Positions 35,969 through 48,835 are shown, counted from the stretch's first letter. The stretch is DNA of 64,000 bases from Psilocybe azurescens (GCA_023853785.1 JAJIRX010000160.1:248001-312000), one strand, 5' to 3'. The notes: a model not told the origin generated them from the letters alone. Program-made: numbers and translations.

Positions 35969-38900
35969 CTACTCAGCCAGGTCTACACCAACTGCCAAAG
36001 ACATCTTGATTTTCTTGTTAGGCCTGATAAGATTTGCATTGTGCATGCCATCCTGAGGCGCGGGTCTCTTCTCTGCCTTGTCGAACTGCTGGGTTTCTTC
36101 TTGAGTTTGTGTCTCATCGACCACTTCAGCGATCCCACGTCGAGCCATCAAGTTATGGTTCATCTGCTGGCGAAGGACCCCTTGATTTTGAGTTTGACCG
36201 TCGAAGAGCTTTGGAGGCATGATTTTGGTTTTCTTAATGCCATCTACCTAGTAAATTCGAATTTCAAAGCTTTAAGACAACTCCATCAAGTAGGAGATGA
36301 AAGCCTGATACCAATTCCAATACGCCAAGAAGACGTCTTTCGACGTCTTTGTCCTCTGGGTTGAAGCAATCTAAATATTGAGCTTTTGACGTGGCATCCC
36401 GATTGAACACGTATCGCGTTTTTTGCATGTTTCTGCGAGATCTGGGTTGTTTAGCAGTACTTTTGCCCTTATTCTTTCCTTTTTTGAATGGCTTGTAACG
36501 GTAAGACCCATGTCATCCAATGAGGTGGACTCGTGGAGAACCAGCTCTGTAGTATGTCAGTAAGAAGAGTATAATGAAGCATGATAATGTGTACCCTCGT
36601 CTTCGAGTTTTTTCAGCATTTGCGAGGTCAACTGCATGTCACCGCGTGCTATTGACACACAAGCTGTTTAACCCCTGAAAAACAGTGAAGTAGAGATCTG
36701 ACCGAAAGATTTAGAGAATTGAAATGACGTGAACTTCTGTTCCTTTTGAGCAACTTTGATGGCACGCCTTCAATCATCATTGAGCCTGCTTCTCTATTAT
36801 CAAGATGCGCCAGGAATGCTCACCTAAAAAGTGCCAGGTCTTTGAATTTCAACAACATTTGTGGATATAAATCAAGTTTGATAAGGTCCCAAGTGATGTC
36901 ACTCCGCATCCGACATTCGAAGCAGATGAACTTCGCGGGCATCCTCGAATCATCAATGGAATGGTATCTATATATGTATCATATCTGTCATACTGTCTCT
37001 TTGGAGACCATAAAAATGACGTACCCCATACACCTGAGAAAAGGATAAGAGAACATGTTTCAAGGAATGTAAATTAAACCAACGGACCACACATGAAACC
37101 ATTTTTTGCATCCGCCTTCACAGTAACAACATATATCTTCTAGCTAGAGAATTGAACATTAGATGTGTTAGTAGACGATTTCCAGAACTAGTGTCCGAGA
37201 ACGTGCAGAGATACCGCAATCGCAGTCTAATCCATTATCATCAGGTTCATGGCTTCTAATATCATCACCTTGCGATACTTCGTGCGGAAATAAGTCGATT
37301 GGGTCAGTCGCAGGCGATGCTGCGGCTACGACTTGCGTTTCAAGATCTATGTAGACAGATGTATAAAAGCAGAGAGAAGAGAGCATTGGGATAGAAACAA
37401 CTGACCTAACATCTCAACATCACCATGAGCTCCGATGCTCATATTTTTGAGCATCTCTGGATCGAAATCCTGAGGTCCGGGTGTTGTGGGTGCAGTTGAA
37501 AGTGGGGAATACGTCGGGATCTCCAACAAAGAAGACTTCAGAGACATCCCTGTACTAACTGAGTCACGAATACGAGTGAGCAGCATAAATCATGGAATAG
37601 ATATTTGACTACATTTTTTTTCGGGGGTCAACAATAGGGGCTGCGTTTCGTCAATCTGTACATCTTTCGGTACTTCTTGGCACACCTAAGCCATTGATTT
37701 GTCGTGAGTGGTGTACGATGGACATATCATTAAACTCACAATTTCATGCAAACGCTTCGGAATGTGTTCGACTAACCCACTGAAGTGTTCTTCGATAGTT
37801 TGCCCGTATTCTGGGATTGCTTCAATTTGGCCAGTTTTGTTTCGTATGCCAACGGGCACACACTGTCCATAGGCGTCCTTCGTATAATCGGGATCATCCT
37901 CTCCGTCTGCATCTTCATCTCCTAGTTCTTCTACTGCCCACAGAAGATTTCTATGCTCGGCGTCCTCGAGCTGTTTTTTAGCTTGATTGTTGCGTATATC
38001 AGCTTCTTGAACGGGCGTGAGAGCCTGACGCCCTGGCTGAGAAGTAATCCCGGAAAATGTCGCATTATCATGCACTGTCGAAGAGGGCAAGTAGGATGCG
38101 ATCGATGTGACACTGAGTTTGACCCTTGTTGTGATTTAGTGCACTTCATATGCAAAACTTCTAGGTAGCTCACGAATGGTGTCCCGCATTAAACTTGCCG
38201 ATGCTACACCTTTCTGGTATTTCGTCGAGGTCGTGAGTCATAAAGTACCACCTGTCTTTGTCTACGTCACCAGCTTGAAAATTAGGAGGCTCGTAGTCTG
38301 GGGGAGTGTCTTCAGTATAGAACACTTTGAAGGTAGCGAAACGGCGTTCTTTGCTTTATCAAACTCTGTGTGTAACGTGCATTTAAAAACATACTGGGCA
38401 GCAAATCCATGTGATGCATGGCTTGAATTAGTGTTTTCAACATGCCCTGCAAAACAGAGATTCAGTAAGAAACATACGCCTGCGATCAGCCACCGAAGTC
38501 ACCTTCACGCTGTTTTTCACGTCTTTGAGTGTTGGGGGCTTCCCGTTCTTGATGGCCTTTGTAACTGGATCTTCGACATTCCTCCGAGTCGAGGAACCCA
38601 AGCCATCTGCAAGACTCATAACAGGAACAACGATATCACTTCCCAGAATTGTATGATACTTTACAGATCGGATATTCAAAGTTAAGAATCTCGTCGAATG
38701 GCTGCCTGGCACACCTTGAAGTTGAAGGTATAAGCCTCGACAATACTGCCGAAGATAAATCAGGATTATTCAAAAATGTGGGGAGATATAAGCGCATTTA
38801 CTTAGACGGATCCTTGTTATCCTAGACATATGTAAATATATGCTAGTATAAACTGAAGCAATCGATGTAGGCTTACAAGATATATCGCGAAGATGAAACT

Positions 38901-39468
38901 TCGAAGGTAGCGCTTGTCAAGGGCATCAAAGATGCCATATTCCTTATGCTATGTTTAAATGGGATATGATGACATGTAAAGCGCATATACCAAGTAGTTG
39001 AGTATTTTGTCGCCTTCGTCAGTGTATCCTCTAGCGATGGTCTGCGTAACACGGAGTTGGTTAGTCCAGTAATCATGACTATCCAACTCTTGCGTCGATG
39101 TCTACCATAGTCTTGAAGCTATTGACAATCCTGTGCGATGTGTTTCCTTCAAATGAGCCATCTGTTTGCGACAAACTCCACTCAGATGACTCATGATCAG
39201 ATCCGTCTATGGATGTGAAATGGCCTGCAAAAGAAGGGTCAGGGGACAATGTCGGGGGATACATTAATCTATAAACTTGATGCGAAGTTTTCTTCAGGAA
39301 GCAAGTTCCTGCATGGATTATCAATAGGCAGGGAGATCTGTGAGCAAGTGGAAAAGACCTTAAAAATGTTATAGATCCCAGGCCTGCTCTGAGCAATGTC
39401 TGTACAGCGGCAAGACTTTGAGTCTGACTAATGGATTGAGTCTGCATCCGCAAATGTTGTGTCTGCAT
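35969..39468 (-). CDS. HOP1: Meiotic chromosome-axis protein HOP1 (HORMA + PHD-like finger)
   Basis: Axial-element protein needed for meiotic double-strand-break formation and homologue bias. Start at 39468: MQTQHLRMQTQSISQTQSLA, then the HORMA domain LAAVQTLLRAGLGSITFLR, GYSDEGDKILNYLEYGIFDA, RYLRSFIFAIYLDNKDPS and EAYTFNFKYHTILGSDIV. A linker of several hundred residues is followed by a PHD-like zinc finger typical of fungal Hop1. It has Cys pairs in LDCDCGIS and CCYCEGGCKKWFHVWCMGYH, then FICFECRMR. A winged-helix-like stretch follows (ITWDLIKLDLYPQMLLKFKD). The C terminus joins LGVLEL to VDGIKKTKIMPPKLFDG across the last intron and ends SLAVGVDLAE. About 15-20 introns, so individual exon limits are approximate. 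Confidence 0.87.
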
Positions 39469-39737
39469 AGTGTATTAAATGGTTGGGCCTTAGACCCCTG
39501 TTTTGCGGTTGAAGTGGATGGAGCTTAAAGCTCAGGGGAGGCTGGTTGGTTTGCTCAAATTACGCGCTCAGTCACATGATCCTCAATAGAGTCGAACCCC
39601 TTGAGGCTTGAGGCTGAGCGCTTCGGGCTCAGAGCAGGATCACAAATGTTCCAAAACTGTTCCAGTCCAATATAATCACTATTAATTCGCGTAAAATTGG
39701 TGAATAGATTCATATAAATGATAAAAGACTACTAAAA
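39469..39737. other. Spacer HOP1 start / STT4 end
   Basis: 270 bp between two minus-strand genes: the HOP1 promoter and the STT4 3' end. It contains a small perfect inverted repeat, CTGAGC-7 nt-GCTCAG, at 39614-39632. Nothing else. Confidence 0.4.
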
Positions 39738-42700
39738 TTACTTGTAAGGTATACCTAGGAGGTAATAGTACGTTAGGCAAGAATACTTCAACACAGAACC
39801 TGATACACGAACCATTTTGAAGCTTCCGGAATAACCCAAAGTCAGCAAGCCGCGTCTTGCAAAAAAAAAAAAGGAGCGTGCTCACTCGTTGGAATTCATC
39901 GTAAGCCGTGCTTCTGACATTTTCATGAGCATTGCGTATGATACCCATCATGAAGTCCGCCGCTTGTCGTTCGTTTAATTGCAAAGCGAATCGGTCCCTC
40001 AAACGTTTAATTGTCGGTTCACCTTTGAAAGATGGCAACCCAGTATCCAACATTAACTGAACAGTACTAATTATTTGTTCCGCAAAAGGTCGAATGGCCA
40101 GGAAGGCTTTGACTGTAAGACTCTGGAACATTTGATAACCTTGCGAGGACCGTCCTCCCATTAACACAACCATTTCATGGTTGAGTTTGAAGGAATGAGG
40201 TTCAAATTTAACGCCCTGCATATAAGTCAGGATTTGGACATTGGCAAAAGGAGAAACACGTACACCAGGACGTATCAAGAAGGGACGAGAAGATAAATAC
40301 GGGCGTATATGAAGGAATGACAGGACTCATCTATATCGAATAGGAAGCCGAAATCTGGAAGCACTGTTAGAGAGGTAGTTGTGACGATCACCAAAAAACA
40401 AACCTATATGAACAATGTGTCCATCGCCGTCAATCATAATGTTTCCATTATGCCTGTCTTTGATCTGCAATATATAGCAAGCAACGGAGTATGCCGCCAT
40501 GGATTGTATAAAATTGAGGCGGGCTTTTTGGAAACTTGTCGTATCCTGTCCACCATATTTCGCCACAAAGAAATCTTGAAGATCATTAACTTTTGCCCGA
40601 CCCATTTCATCTCTCGAGGTGGCGTTTGGGACGACATCGATAACGCCGCACTGTAATCGCTCCATTTATCAGCGATAAGTATCCAACAAAAGGCAACATA
40701 CACCGGGGGCGGTCGCAGTAACGCGATAGGGGAAGAGATACAGTGTTAAACCAACGCTGGTAAAGATATTCTTGAACATTGCGATGACCTGAAGCGCAAG
40801 GACATCCTGCCGACAATCATCGCCAACTTTGAAAATTGCCTGTTGCCATACATCATATTCGGTACGAGTCTCAATGCCGCCACCTTCGCCGTTCAGAAGT
40901 GAGTCAGGTTCGCTATTTATCTCGACACGCTCTTTTCTAACTTTGAAGGTGGCCATAAAGGGTGCCTGTGGATAAGGTTTTGAGGAAATAGTGAAGCTTG
41001 TAAAGCGCGAAACACACTTTAGCATGACTTTGCAACGGCCTGCCTGATTTTTTGTCTATATCAATTACGATTCCGTCCGGATTGCTGGGTAAGTAGACTC
41101 CAATATCAACATTGATCTTAGCCATCTCCTCGTCGATTTTGGCCTAAAAAGGTTTTTAGTTAAAGTTGTGGAGGCAGTTATGTGACAATTGCCTTCTTTT
41201 CCGGTTTGGTTTTCTTGATGTATGGCTTCAATTTACCAGATATTGAAGTAACTTCGTTGAAAAAGGAAAACTCCCGATCGTAGAAGGCCCTAGCTGCCCC
41301 TGATAATGAGAAAACCACCTTGTCTATCATTGCATCTAGCAAAGGCTTTATTGGATCTTCCTGCCAAGGGGTCAACATTCTAGTCAGCCAAGACAGCTGG
41401 ATCGTTTACGAACGATTTCGGCAGCGTCGTCTTTATAGCAATTTGCTTTCATGTTCCAGATGATTTGATGACAAAACAGCTGAGAGATCTTTGCAGTTTC
41501 AAATATGAAGCGAGACACGTAGCCTACATGCAGAGGTGATCAGTCAAGTTTATGTAGAAGACAGAAATCTTGCCTAAGTCATCATAGCGAAGAGCCTGAA
41601 CGACCTGGGGGATAAAAAAGAAGGTAAGTTCGACTGGATGCTGAGCTAGGACTCGATGAGCATATTGTAAAACCAGCGGGTCGCTGTTAAATCGCCGTTC
41701 AAAGAACGTATTGGCGATAATGGGTGGAACAGGAGACCACAAAAGTAGATGCTACAATAGGATGATTAGCCTATTAGTGGCGGTGATGCCTTAAATTTTT
41801 ACCTTCAAGTCTCTACGGACGTTTGGGTCAAGTTTTTCGCCAAGCAGGAACGTCAAGGCCTCAGGGACGTCAAGGACATCTATTGTACTTGATCGAACCA
41901 GTTTTCCGACCTCATGCCGAATAGTAGGATTTTTGAAGCGTTCTACGAGATACACAGCAATTGCCGGATCGAGGCGCCAAGCAGTCCGTACTATGCTAGT
42001 CCAAGACGCCTAAAGAACACGGGTAATTTGCCTTAAAAAAATCAGATCAGATTAAACGGCTTACATCCAATAAAGTTCGTTCTGTATTTCCCATGAAATC
42101 GCCACCTTTCTTTGGATCGCTGGTCGCATTCCCCCAAACAGACAGGCGAAAGATTTCACTTTCAGTAAGCAAGCGTAAGGGGAGATTGAGATTCCGCATC
42201 CTCTCTGCATAATCTAGGTGTCGAATAGTTAATAAACATACTGAGATGAAGAGACAGAAAACATACAGTTGGATGTAAAGCGAGAAACAGATAGACTTGA
42301 GATCGTTGGTGGCCCTCTGACAGAATCAGACTGGAGATACGCAAGAAATTGAGATAAAACTTTGATGTCGGCATCCACCTGGACTCGATTGGCACCGTAT
42401 GACCATCTGGGTAAATTATCAGCGTCTTTGGCGCAAAAACTCTACGATGTTACTCACTGAGGACGCACAGCAAACCACGAGTAAGCAACTGTGTAAAGGC
42501 ACTCTCGTAGAATGTTTTCACAATAAGCATCCAAGTGGGAACTTTTCAATGTTTCAAAGCCAAAAGAAGTAACGAGAATCGAGCCTCACGGGAAAGAGCA
42601 TGGGTGCTATGCAATGCGTGTAAGCGTATATTTTTATGGGAAAATTAAAATGTCACCTCAAGCTTTTGTATGCTCGGGCAGTGCGTAGCACTAGGTGTTG

Positions 42701-45700
42701 AATTATCAACATAACGCCAGGTCTGTGGTAACGCGCAGCTTGAAGACGACTAAATAGCATTTGCAACACAAGGGAGTGTGGAGTAAGAACCCTGCGTGCA
42801 TGGGTTAGACCACGGTCAATGGTTTCCTTGTCGGTGGGACTATAACTGATTGGATGATAGAAAGGGTCGTCGTAACTGCTACGAATTAACAAAATGCCAT
42901 TTTATAAGTAGTCAGGTGTGCTTACTTCAAAGATTTTGAAAATAAGCCACTGTGCAGCTTGATTGTGTCAGACCACGCCGACAAAATTTCACCCATTAAA
43001 GCAACCTCCACTCGAGATTTTTCAGCAATCACCCAAGACCAGACATCGATGCCAGATGCAATCGCCGAAGGAGTAGCCACACCGAACGGCAAGCTGACTA
43101 GATACTGTATTAAGTCGTAGTCGTTCTAATTGATCATTAGCATAAAATGAATAAAATTTTTGTTTACTTGTAGGTAGTACCTTTTCCAGGGCAATAAGAG
43201 TAGCAGCACAACGGAAAAGGAGGCGCCTTAAATCATTTATGGTCAACTTGCTATTCTTGCCCCTGATTTCCTCCAGGGTGTTGTGTAGCTTCATTTTGAG
43301 GGCGTCTATTTCCGTCGAGGGAGCATCTTGAGGTGGCAAGGTGGCAAGTTTGTCGACACCTATACGCAAATTAAATAACCAATAGCAAGTGAAACTCTCA
43401 CTGAAGTAAAAATCCGACCTTCTCGATTTGCCAGACGAATTCCAGCTACCTCTCCGGCGAAATAACCTTTGATTGCAATTTGGCTCGATAGAATTTTAGC
43501 AGCGTCGATTTTCCATTGCGACAGTGATGACAGTGAAGCTAGAGGATTTGTTAGGCACAAGCCAATACGAAAAATTTCAACATACGAAGTTGCCGTTGCA
43601 CTGGTCCAATGGCTCTACCAAACTGCTCCGCCATAGAGGCCCCTAGCTCTGCAGAATTGATTCCAGCTAAAGACTGATTAACAGCAAGATATTTCTTTTA
43701 TGCAAATTAGCAGAGGTAGGTCAACTAGTAATCTTGTGCAAATACCTGCAAGGTCGATTGTAACTCCATAGGAGCGCGTCCTAATGCCAGTTCGAACCAA
43801 GTGTTGGCATTTCTCTGCAATTGTCCAAGTATATCATTTCGAACTTGATAACTATCTGTCAGTTGCAATGTGATACCGCTTCTGTTGGAGTGGAATTCAT
43901 AGATAGGATTGAACTGGAAGAATTTCAGCGGCAATACTTTTTGATGGTATGTCCCAAATACCTCGTCAATGTGTTCATTTTCGCACGACCGTTGGAGAAG
44001 GGTAAGGACTTCCAAGATTGCAAAAACAAGGGTGGGATCACACATTAATGAAGGAAATGAGGTAATGAGACGATTGAGATATTTTGATGCGATATCTCTG
44101 GCCTTCGCAATCCTATGGGTACTCAAAACGACCAAGGCAAGGAGTTCAGAAGATAAGTGTTTGGGCAGAGCTTGCTGAGAGGCTTTAGAATTAAGATCTA
44201 TAATAGCATCACGTATGACCTGACGGACCAACATAAATAAGCAGGACATCACCAACTAGAAATTGACGATCGGACTTACTTTCTCTGCCAGAGACTCCAT
44301 ACATGCGCTCAAGCCGGGGTGATTATTGAGACTATCGTTGATAAAATATGAAACCAGAGATGAAGGGAACCCGGATGCCGATCTCATACTTTCGATGTCA
44401 TGAAGAGTCAGAATGAATATAACTTGGCCAGAGGATAGGTATCGGATATCACTGGCGCGATATGATATATACCGGGCCAGAGAAGCCCTGTGAGTCGATA
44501 TCACCTGGAGCAAAGGACATACTTGAGCTTGGATATCGCTAAAAAGAAGAAAAAAAAGTAGTATCATACCGTGTTGGAATATTCCTGACGGATCACAGAA
44601 TTATACTCAACGTCGCTTGCCACTGCATCATGTGATTCTTCGATGACCATCGAAGGGGTTTTGATAGCAATACGAGCAAGTGCCGGTTTTAGCCAGTCCA
44701 TTGCACTTGTTCCAGTTGTATCTTCAGTCGTAAAACCAAAGAGGATACATAAGAACCATGTGTTTCTAAACAGTGTCAAAACCTCCTTGGAAGGATTTTC
44801 ATGTGGGTTGAAATCCCGATGTCCTAGGAGGGCATCGATTGGGAGAAGAAGAGAAGCAAGCTGTTCCACCATGTCGTCTATCTATAAGTCCACATGAGAG
44901 TTTCGCCAGATTACGAATGCTGCTTGTCGCATACCTTGATGTGATGATTTGAGATTTTCAAATTCTGTATGGCAACTCCCTTGTCGGCGAAAAGAGTTAA
45001 CAATTCGATCAGATAGGTTTCGTATAGTTCCGGTCGTTGATGCAAATCCTGAGCTAGTCGTGTTTGAGCAGCCAACACCTTCAGGACGATCAGGATGAAT
45101 GCCATACTGCATAACCGAGACATACCATGTTATTAGAGAAACGGGGGTCGTCGGGGTTTGCAGAACGATTGATGGACGAGAATGCTTTGACAATATCATT
45201 AAATGCACTATGGGGTGCAGCCAGAGCGAGGTCGACGAGATTGTACGCGATAGCAGCTTCCACTGTAGGCTCAGCAGACGGCAGCCGTTGCAACAACATA
45301 GAAATGGTAAGTCGCGTGACCTGAGGTTTCATGTTTGTTAATATACGCGCTGGCAACAAGAATACACTTGCCTCTTCCATTTTGAACTCAAGAGCAAGTC
45401 TGGTGACGGCTGATATCGTACTAATACCCACCAGCCTTTTCTCGTCCTCCGAAAGTCCACGTAAGCCCGGTTCAAGAGAGTGGAGATTGGAATGCCCGTG
45501 CGAGACCAGGGGGTAGCCATGACTATGAACGCTGGCAGAATCGTAGATATCCTTGCTTGTTGCAGCAATGTAATTCAAAAGGGAATACATGTTGGACATT
45601 ATCAGATCATCCCCAGGAGCAAGCTGGAAAAAAGAAGTAACAATGTCATAATGCTGCAGAAACAAACAAGAGATGAACTCATACTCTAATACACAAAGCC

Positions 45701-47374
45701 AAGCATTTGGCAGCAGCGGATAGTGGCGGAGGCACGCGACTCTCCGAGTGGAAACCATATTCGAAAAGTGGTAATGGGGATGTGACGAAGCGTCGCAAGT
45801 GGCCCACCATGTTCGGCGCAATGTCTTGGAAGCTGTTCTGTCTGAGACGCTGAAGACTTCTCAACGTCAACAAGTAAAGCCCTTACCTTCGTACAAGGAC
45901 GGTTGTAGCCTTAAGCGCCGCTTCTTGAGCAAGATTATCTGAGATAGGCGAGTCCGTGCTAAGAAGGAGCAGAATACGATTGTACAGTTGCTCGTCTATC
46001 TCTCGAAGTGCCAAGCAGCATATCGATGCAAGTTTCTGTAGATACGAGTTAAATACCGGCAATCTTTCCTTAAACTATTTATTGTGACATACCAGGCTTT
46101 CAGAAACCGTTTCCCAAGCACAAGTATCGATGGATGGCGCGGAGTCCATCTCTTCGATTTGAAGTAGTAGATCGTTGAAACATTGTAAAGCATATCTGAT
46201 GGTATCTTTAAGGACGTCCTTGGTTTGTTCTGACCCTATATCGAGCTCGAGTGCTGCATGTTTAGTCAAGGAAATCCATGCCTTGTTCGCAGCTGCTGCC
46301 TCAACGACCGCAGTTCTAGTGCTTGTAGGAGGAGCCAGAACTTGCGCAAGAACGGTCCACTCAGTCTCCAATACACAACATACTATGAAGTGGCCGCTCA
46401 GTGGGCGTCCTTGACCCACGTAGCGAGTCATGAAAGTTTGCACGTGTCGAAGTGTCTCTGTATCTGTATTCTGCTGCTGGATGATATCGACAAGAAGGTG
46501 GTTGAGTCGCTCGATGGTCTTGGAAGAACAAAGAACTTTTAAATGCAAGGTAAGAGTCTCCCACTGTGCAAGTGTCCAGCAGTATGATGTGGAACTGATT
46601 GCACGGTAGAATCCATGTAGAGATGGCATAAGTTGGGTAAGGACATCAAGAGCTAAGGAGAGGAGAGAATGTTATTATTAATCAGAAAAAGATCATAACG
46701 GTAGCCACCTACACGAACTGCTGTGTATCTTTTGAACCGTTACAGACACGAAGAAGAAGATCGCCGCAGTTGCACGTTCGCAATAATCTCGATATTCATT
46801 TGAGAGTCGCAGCAATGCTGAGATTGTAGAGAAAACGAGTTGGTCAGGAAGTGCCCAGTCTAGCAAATGGCATAAGAATCAATGAGTTCCTGAGGAAGAG
46901 AATGCCGCCACCTGTCCAGGACAACGATTTGTCAAAATCAATGTATGGCACATCTCGCAAGATATCCATAAGGGTCATCATGACGGTGTGTATTGAGCTG
47001 TTGACACGAGAATCTGGAAAGTTGACCACCAGGTCTGCGAAGCCAATATTGCATTGCAGCCTTGTTGCAGACTGCAGGGGCAGATCCAAGTTGCGTCAGA
47101 CGGGTATTAGAAGAAATTATACGGATTCCACACCATATACACGCATTCGTAATTCTTCCCCGGATCTACATCTTCAAGGTCACCCTCGCTTGTTTCCTTT
47201 TGGATTACTGTGTCCACCCGCGTCTTTACTCTGCTGGATAGAACTTGTTCGACAAAGACGCCGTCATCATTAGTTGCAATGTCAGACAATATTCGCTGAT
47301 GTATGTTCAGCTCAAGACTGCAAAAAAAGATTAGCAGACAGTCAGGAAAGTGTATGCGCAACTCACCAGTCCAT
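39738..47374 (-). CDS. STT4: Phosphatidylinositol 4-kinase STT4 (PI4K alpha)
   Basis: Type III PI 4-kinase that makes plasma-membrane PI4P, working with Efr3 and Ypp1/TTC7 scaffolds. Translation probably starts at 47374 (short exon MDC, then LELNIHQRILSDIATN). About 30 exons of helical-solenoid sequence follow, then the lipid-kinase unique domain and the kinase domain. The latter includes VGDDCRQDVLALQVIAMF, the catalytic loop IKDRHNGNIMIDGDGHIVHI, and DFGFLFDIGPGG leading to VKFEPHSFKLNHEMVVLMGG. The tail is RNAHENVRSTAYDEFQR, LQNG, IPYK, with TAA at 39738-39740. Predicted length about 2,000 residues, as in other fungi. Two tiny exons (8 nt at 40264-40271, 10 nt at 39813-39822) and one AT-AC intron are needed to complete conserved kinase motifs. 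Exon limits in the N-terminal two-thirds are approximate. Confidence 0.9.
39813..39822 (-). other. 10-nt microexon of STT4 (LQNG)
   Basis: The minus-strand decamer CTTCAAAATG is flanked by AG and GT. It joins DEFQR (exon ending at 39886) to IPYK (39738-39754), giving the conserved PI4K C terminus DEFQRLQNGIPYK. The flanking introns are 39823-39885 and 39755-39812, both GT-AG. Skipping the microexon would lose the frame. Confidence 0.75.
40264..40271 (-). other. 8-nt microexon of STT4 (in GPGG)
   Basis: The minus-strand octamer GTCCTGGT joins FLFDI plus a G (exon ending at 40331) to GGC GTT AAA (exon starting at 40215). The result is DIGPGGVKFEP, the conserved sequence after the DFG motif of PI4K alpha. 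The downstream intron (40216-40263) is GT-AG; the upstream one is AT-AC. Confidence 0.7.
40272..40330 (-). other. AT-AC intron in the STT4 kinase domain
   Basis: On the minus strand the 59 nt after TTCGATATAG begin ATGAGTCCTG and end TTCTTGATAC, and the following GTCCTGGT completes the GPGG motif. There is no GT-AG pair that keeps the frame: the only AG downstream is that of the next intron, and using the GT inside ATGAGTCC with it gives a frameshift and deletes GPGG. The donor does not match the U12 consensus ATATCCTT, so this would be a U2-type AT-AC intron. Confidence 0.65.
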
Positions 47375-47947
47375 TAGATTGGGAAGTATAGGTCCACTTT
47401 AGAGTGCCGATGATGAGTTAAGTTGACCGGAAGTGGAGAGATTTGATGGCCGTCTTTGTTTGTTGTTAATTGTACCATAACTGAGTTGTCAGAGGTTGTC
47501 AGACGCCCTTCTACTCCAAACTCCAATTTCATACCACGCTCAAAATAAACATTGGACATCTTTTTCTTCAATCAGAATGCCTAAGCATACATGTAAGTTG
47601 TGTGGTATTTGACCTAACTACCAAACGACTCCGCAAACTTCTTCTTTACCTGGCATAGGCCACACATGGAAAGTAGAGCTGAGCTTTTGTAGTTCCTCCC
47701 AAACCTAAGAAAGAGCCGACTCGGACCCATACCCGGACCACCCAAAACCTATCTCCAGATCCTAGCTTGTCCAATGACACATCAAGCAAGGAAGATTTAG
47801 ATCAAGACGAAGACAACAAGTTAACCAGTATATGACTTGTCACGGAGCTTCTGAAACTGATCTTTGATAGCGCAAATTTGCTCGCCGCCATGATTCGTCA
47901 ATTTGGTATAAATTTTCATATCAACGAATGCTACATTTCCTCACTAA
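47375..47947. promoter_or_regulatory. Divergent region STT4 / hypothetical gene
   Basis: About 570 bp that should contain the STT4 promoter and that of the plus-strand gene. A 65-codon minus-strand open frame (47374-47571) ends right at the STT4 start region and may be untranslated leader. No motif is convincing. Confidence 0.35.
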
Positions 47948-48756
47948 TTGAGCAGAGCAAAAATCAAAAAGTCGTTCAGCTCTCGATCGGCTATATTTCT
48001 GTCCCAAAAGAAGGCACTGTATGCTGAAGCTCGTAAGAATGTCAAAATCGTCGTTCAGGCTGGAAACGACCTCTTGTATGCGTCTAAATCTTTTTTACCG
48101 AGCACCTTAATCACTTGCCCTGCTTCACTGATTTTCAGGGAAGATCTCCCAGCACAGTTGGCCAATCTACAGAAAGAAGAAGTAGGATTCAAGAAATACT
48201 TCGAAGATTCCCATTTACCTATGGTCGCCCAGAAGGTGGACATTCAGTTTCCATGTATTTATCTGCTCTTGTTTTAGTCAACTAACTGTCATTGACCCTT
48301 TATAGGACGCATTCCACGAGCTCTCTGACCTCTATCCTCCGTTACTGCGAGATATAGGAACTTCGCGCGCGGAGAGAATCAACGCGGCTTCTCGCTTGCG
48401 TATGCTCCATCCGTTTTCTCTCTTCATGAGGTCTTTACCGCTTCTTAATATTTTACCTTTCTCAGTGAGAAATAATGGTCAATCTCGCCAAGACGCTCTC
48501 AAAGATGCTTCAAAAATCGCCAGGCAGCAACTTGAACAGGCCAAACAGATTGAAAAGGTATTCCCTACATGTCTTTCAATCTATTTAGTAGTATTGTGTC
48601 AGTTGTGCTGACCTTAAAAAGGACGCTGTTGACGCGACGGAGCTCATCAAGCACATAAAAACTTGCTGCGTGCTTAAAAACTTAAACGATTCATTATCCA
48701 TGACGCCTCCCTGTATGCATAATGTATATCCTGTTGTGTGGTTACACATTCTTTGA
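47948..48756 (+). CDS. Unrecognised helical/coiled-coil protein, start unresolved
   Basis: I do not recognise this protein. Four exons joined by canonical introns give a mostly helical, charged sequence: RSAIFLSQKKALYAEARKN, VKIVVQAGNDLLEDLPAQ, LANLQKEEVGFKKYFEDSH, ELSDLYPPLLRDIGTSRAER, then ASKIARQQLEQAKQIEKDAV. It ends VVWLHIL at the TGA 48754-48756. Phases agree across all introns, which supports a real gene. No ATG opens the first exon. The nearest candidate is ATG 47890 (MIRQFGINFHINECYISSLI), which would join the frame if the A5 run near 47957-47961 had four bases. About 180-210 residues. The heptad-like 3' half suggests an oligomerising or adaptor protein, which is inference only. Confidence 0.5.
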
Positions 48757-48835
48757 TGTGTAAACTGGTCGGAAATCAACTTTTGGAAAGCCTATTAAGT
48801 CTTTACAATTGTTCCTATATATGAACTCCTAATAT

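Noticed and set aside
39614..39632. CTGAGC/GCTCAG hairpin as a regulatory element
   Set aside because: Six-base stems occur by chance at this frequency, and nothing ties it to the HOP1 promoter or STT4 terminator.
40272..40330. U12-type (minor spliceosome) intron in STT4
   Set aside because: The donor ATGAGTCC does not match the U12 consensus ATATCCTT, and no TCCTTAAC-like branch site is present; a U2-type AT-AC intron fits better.
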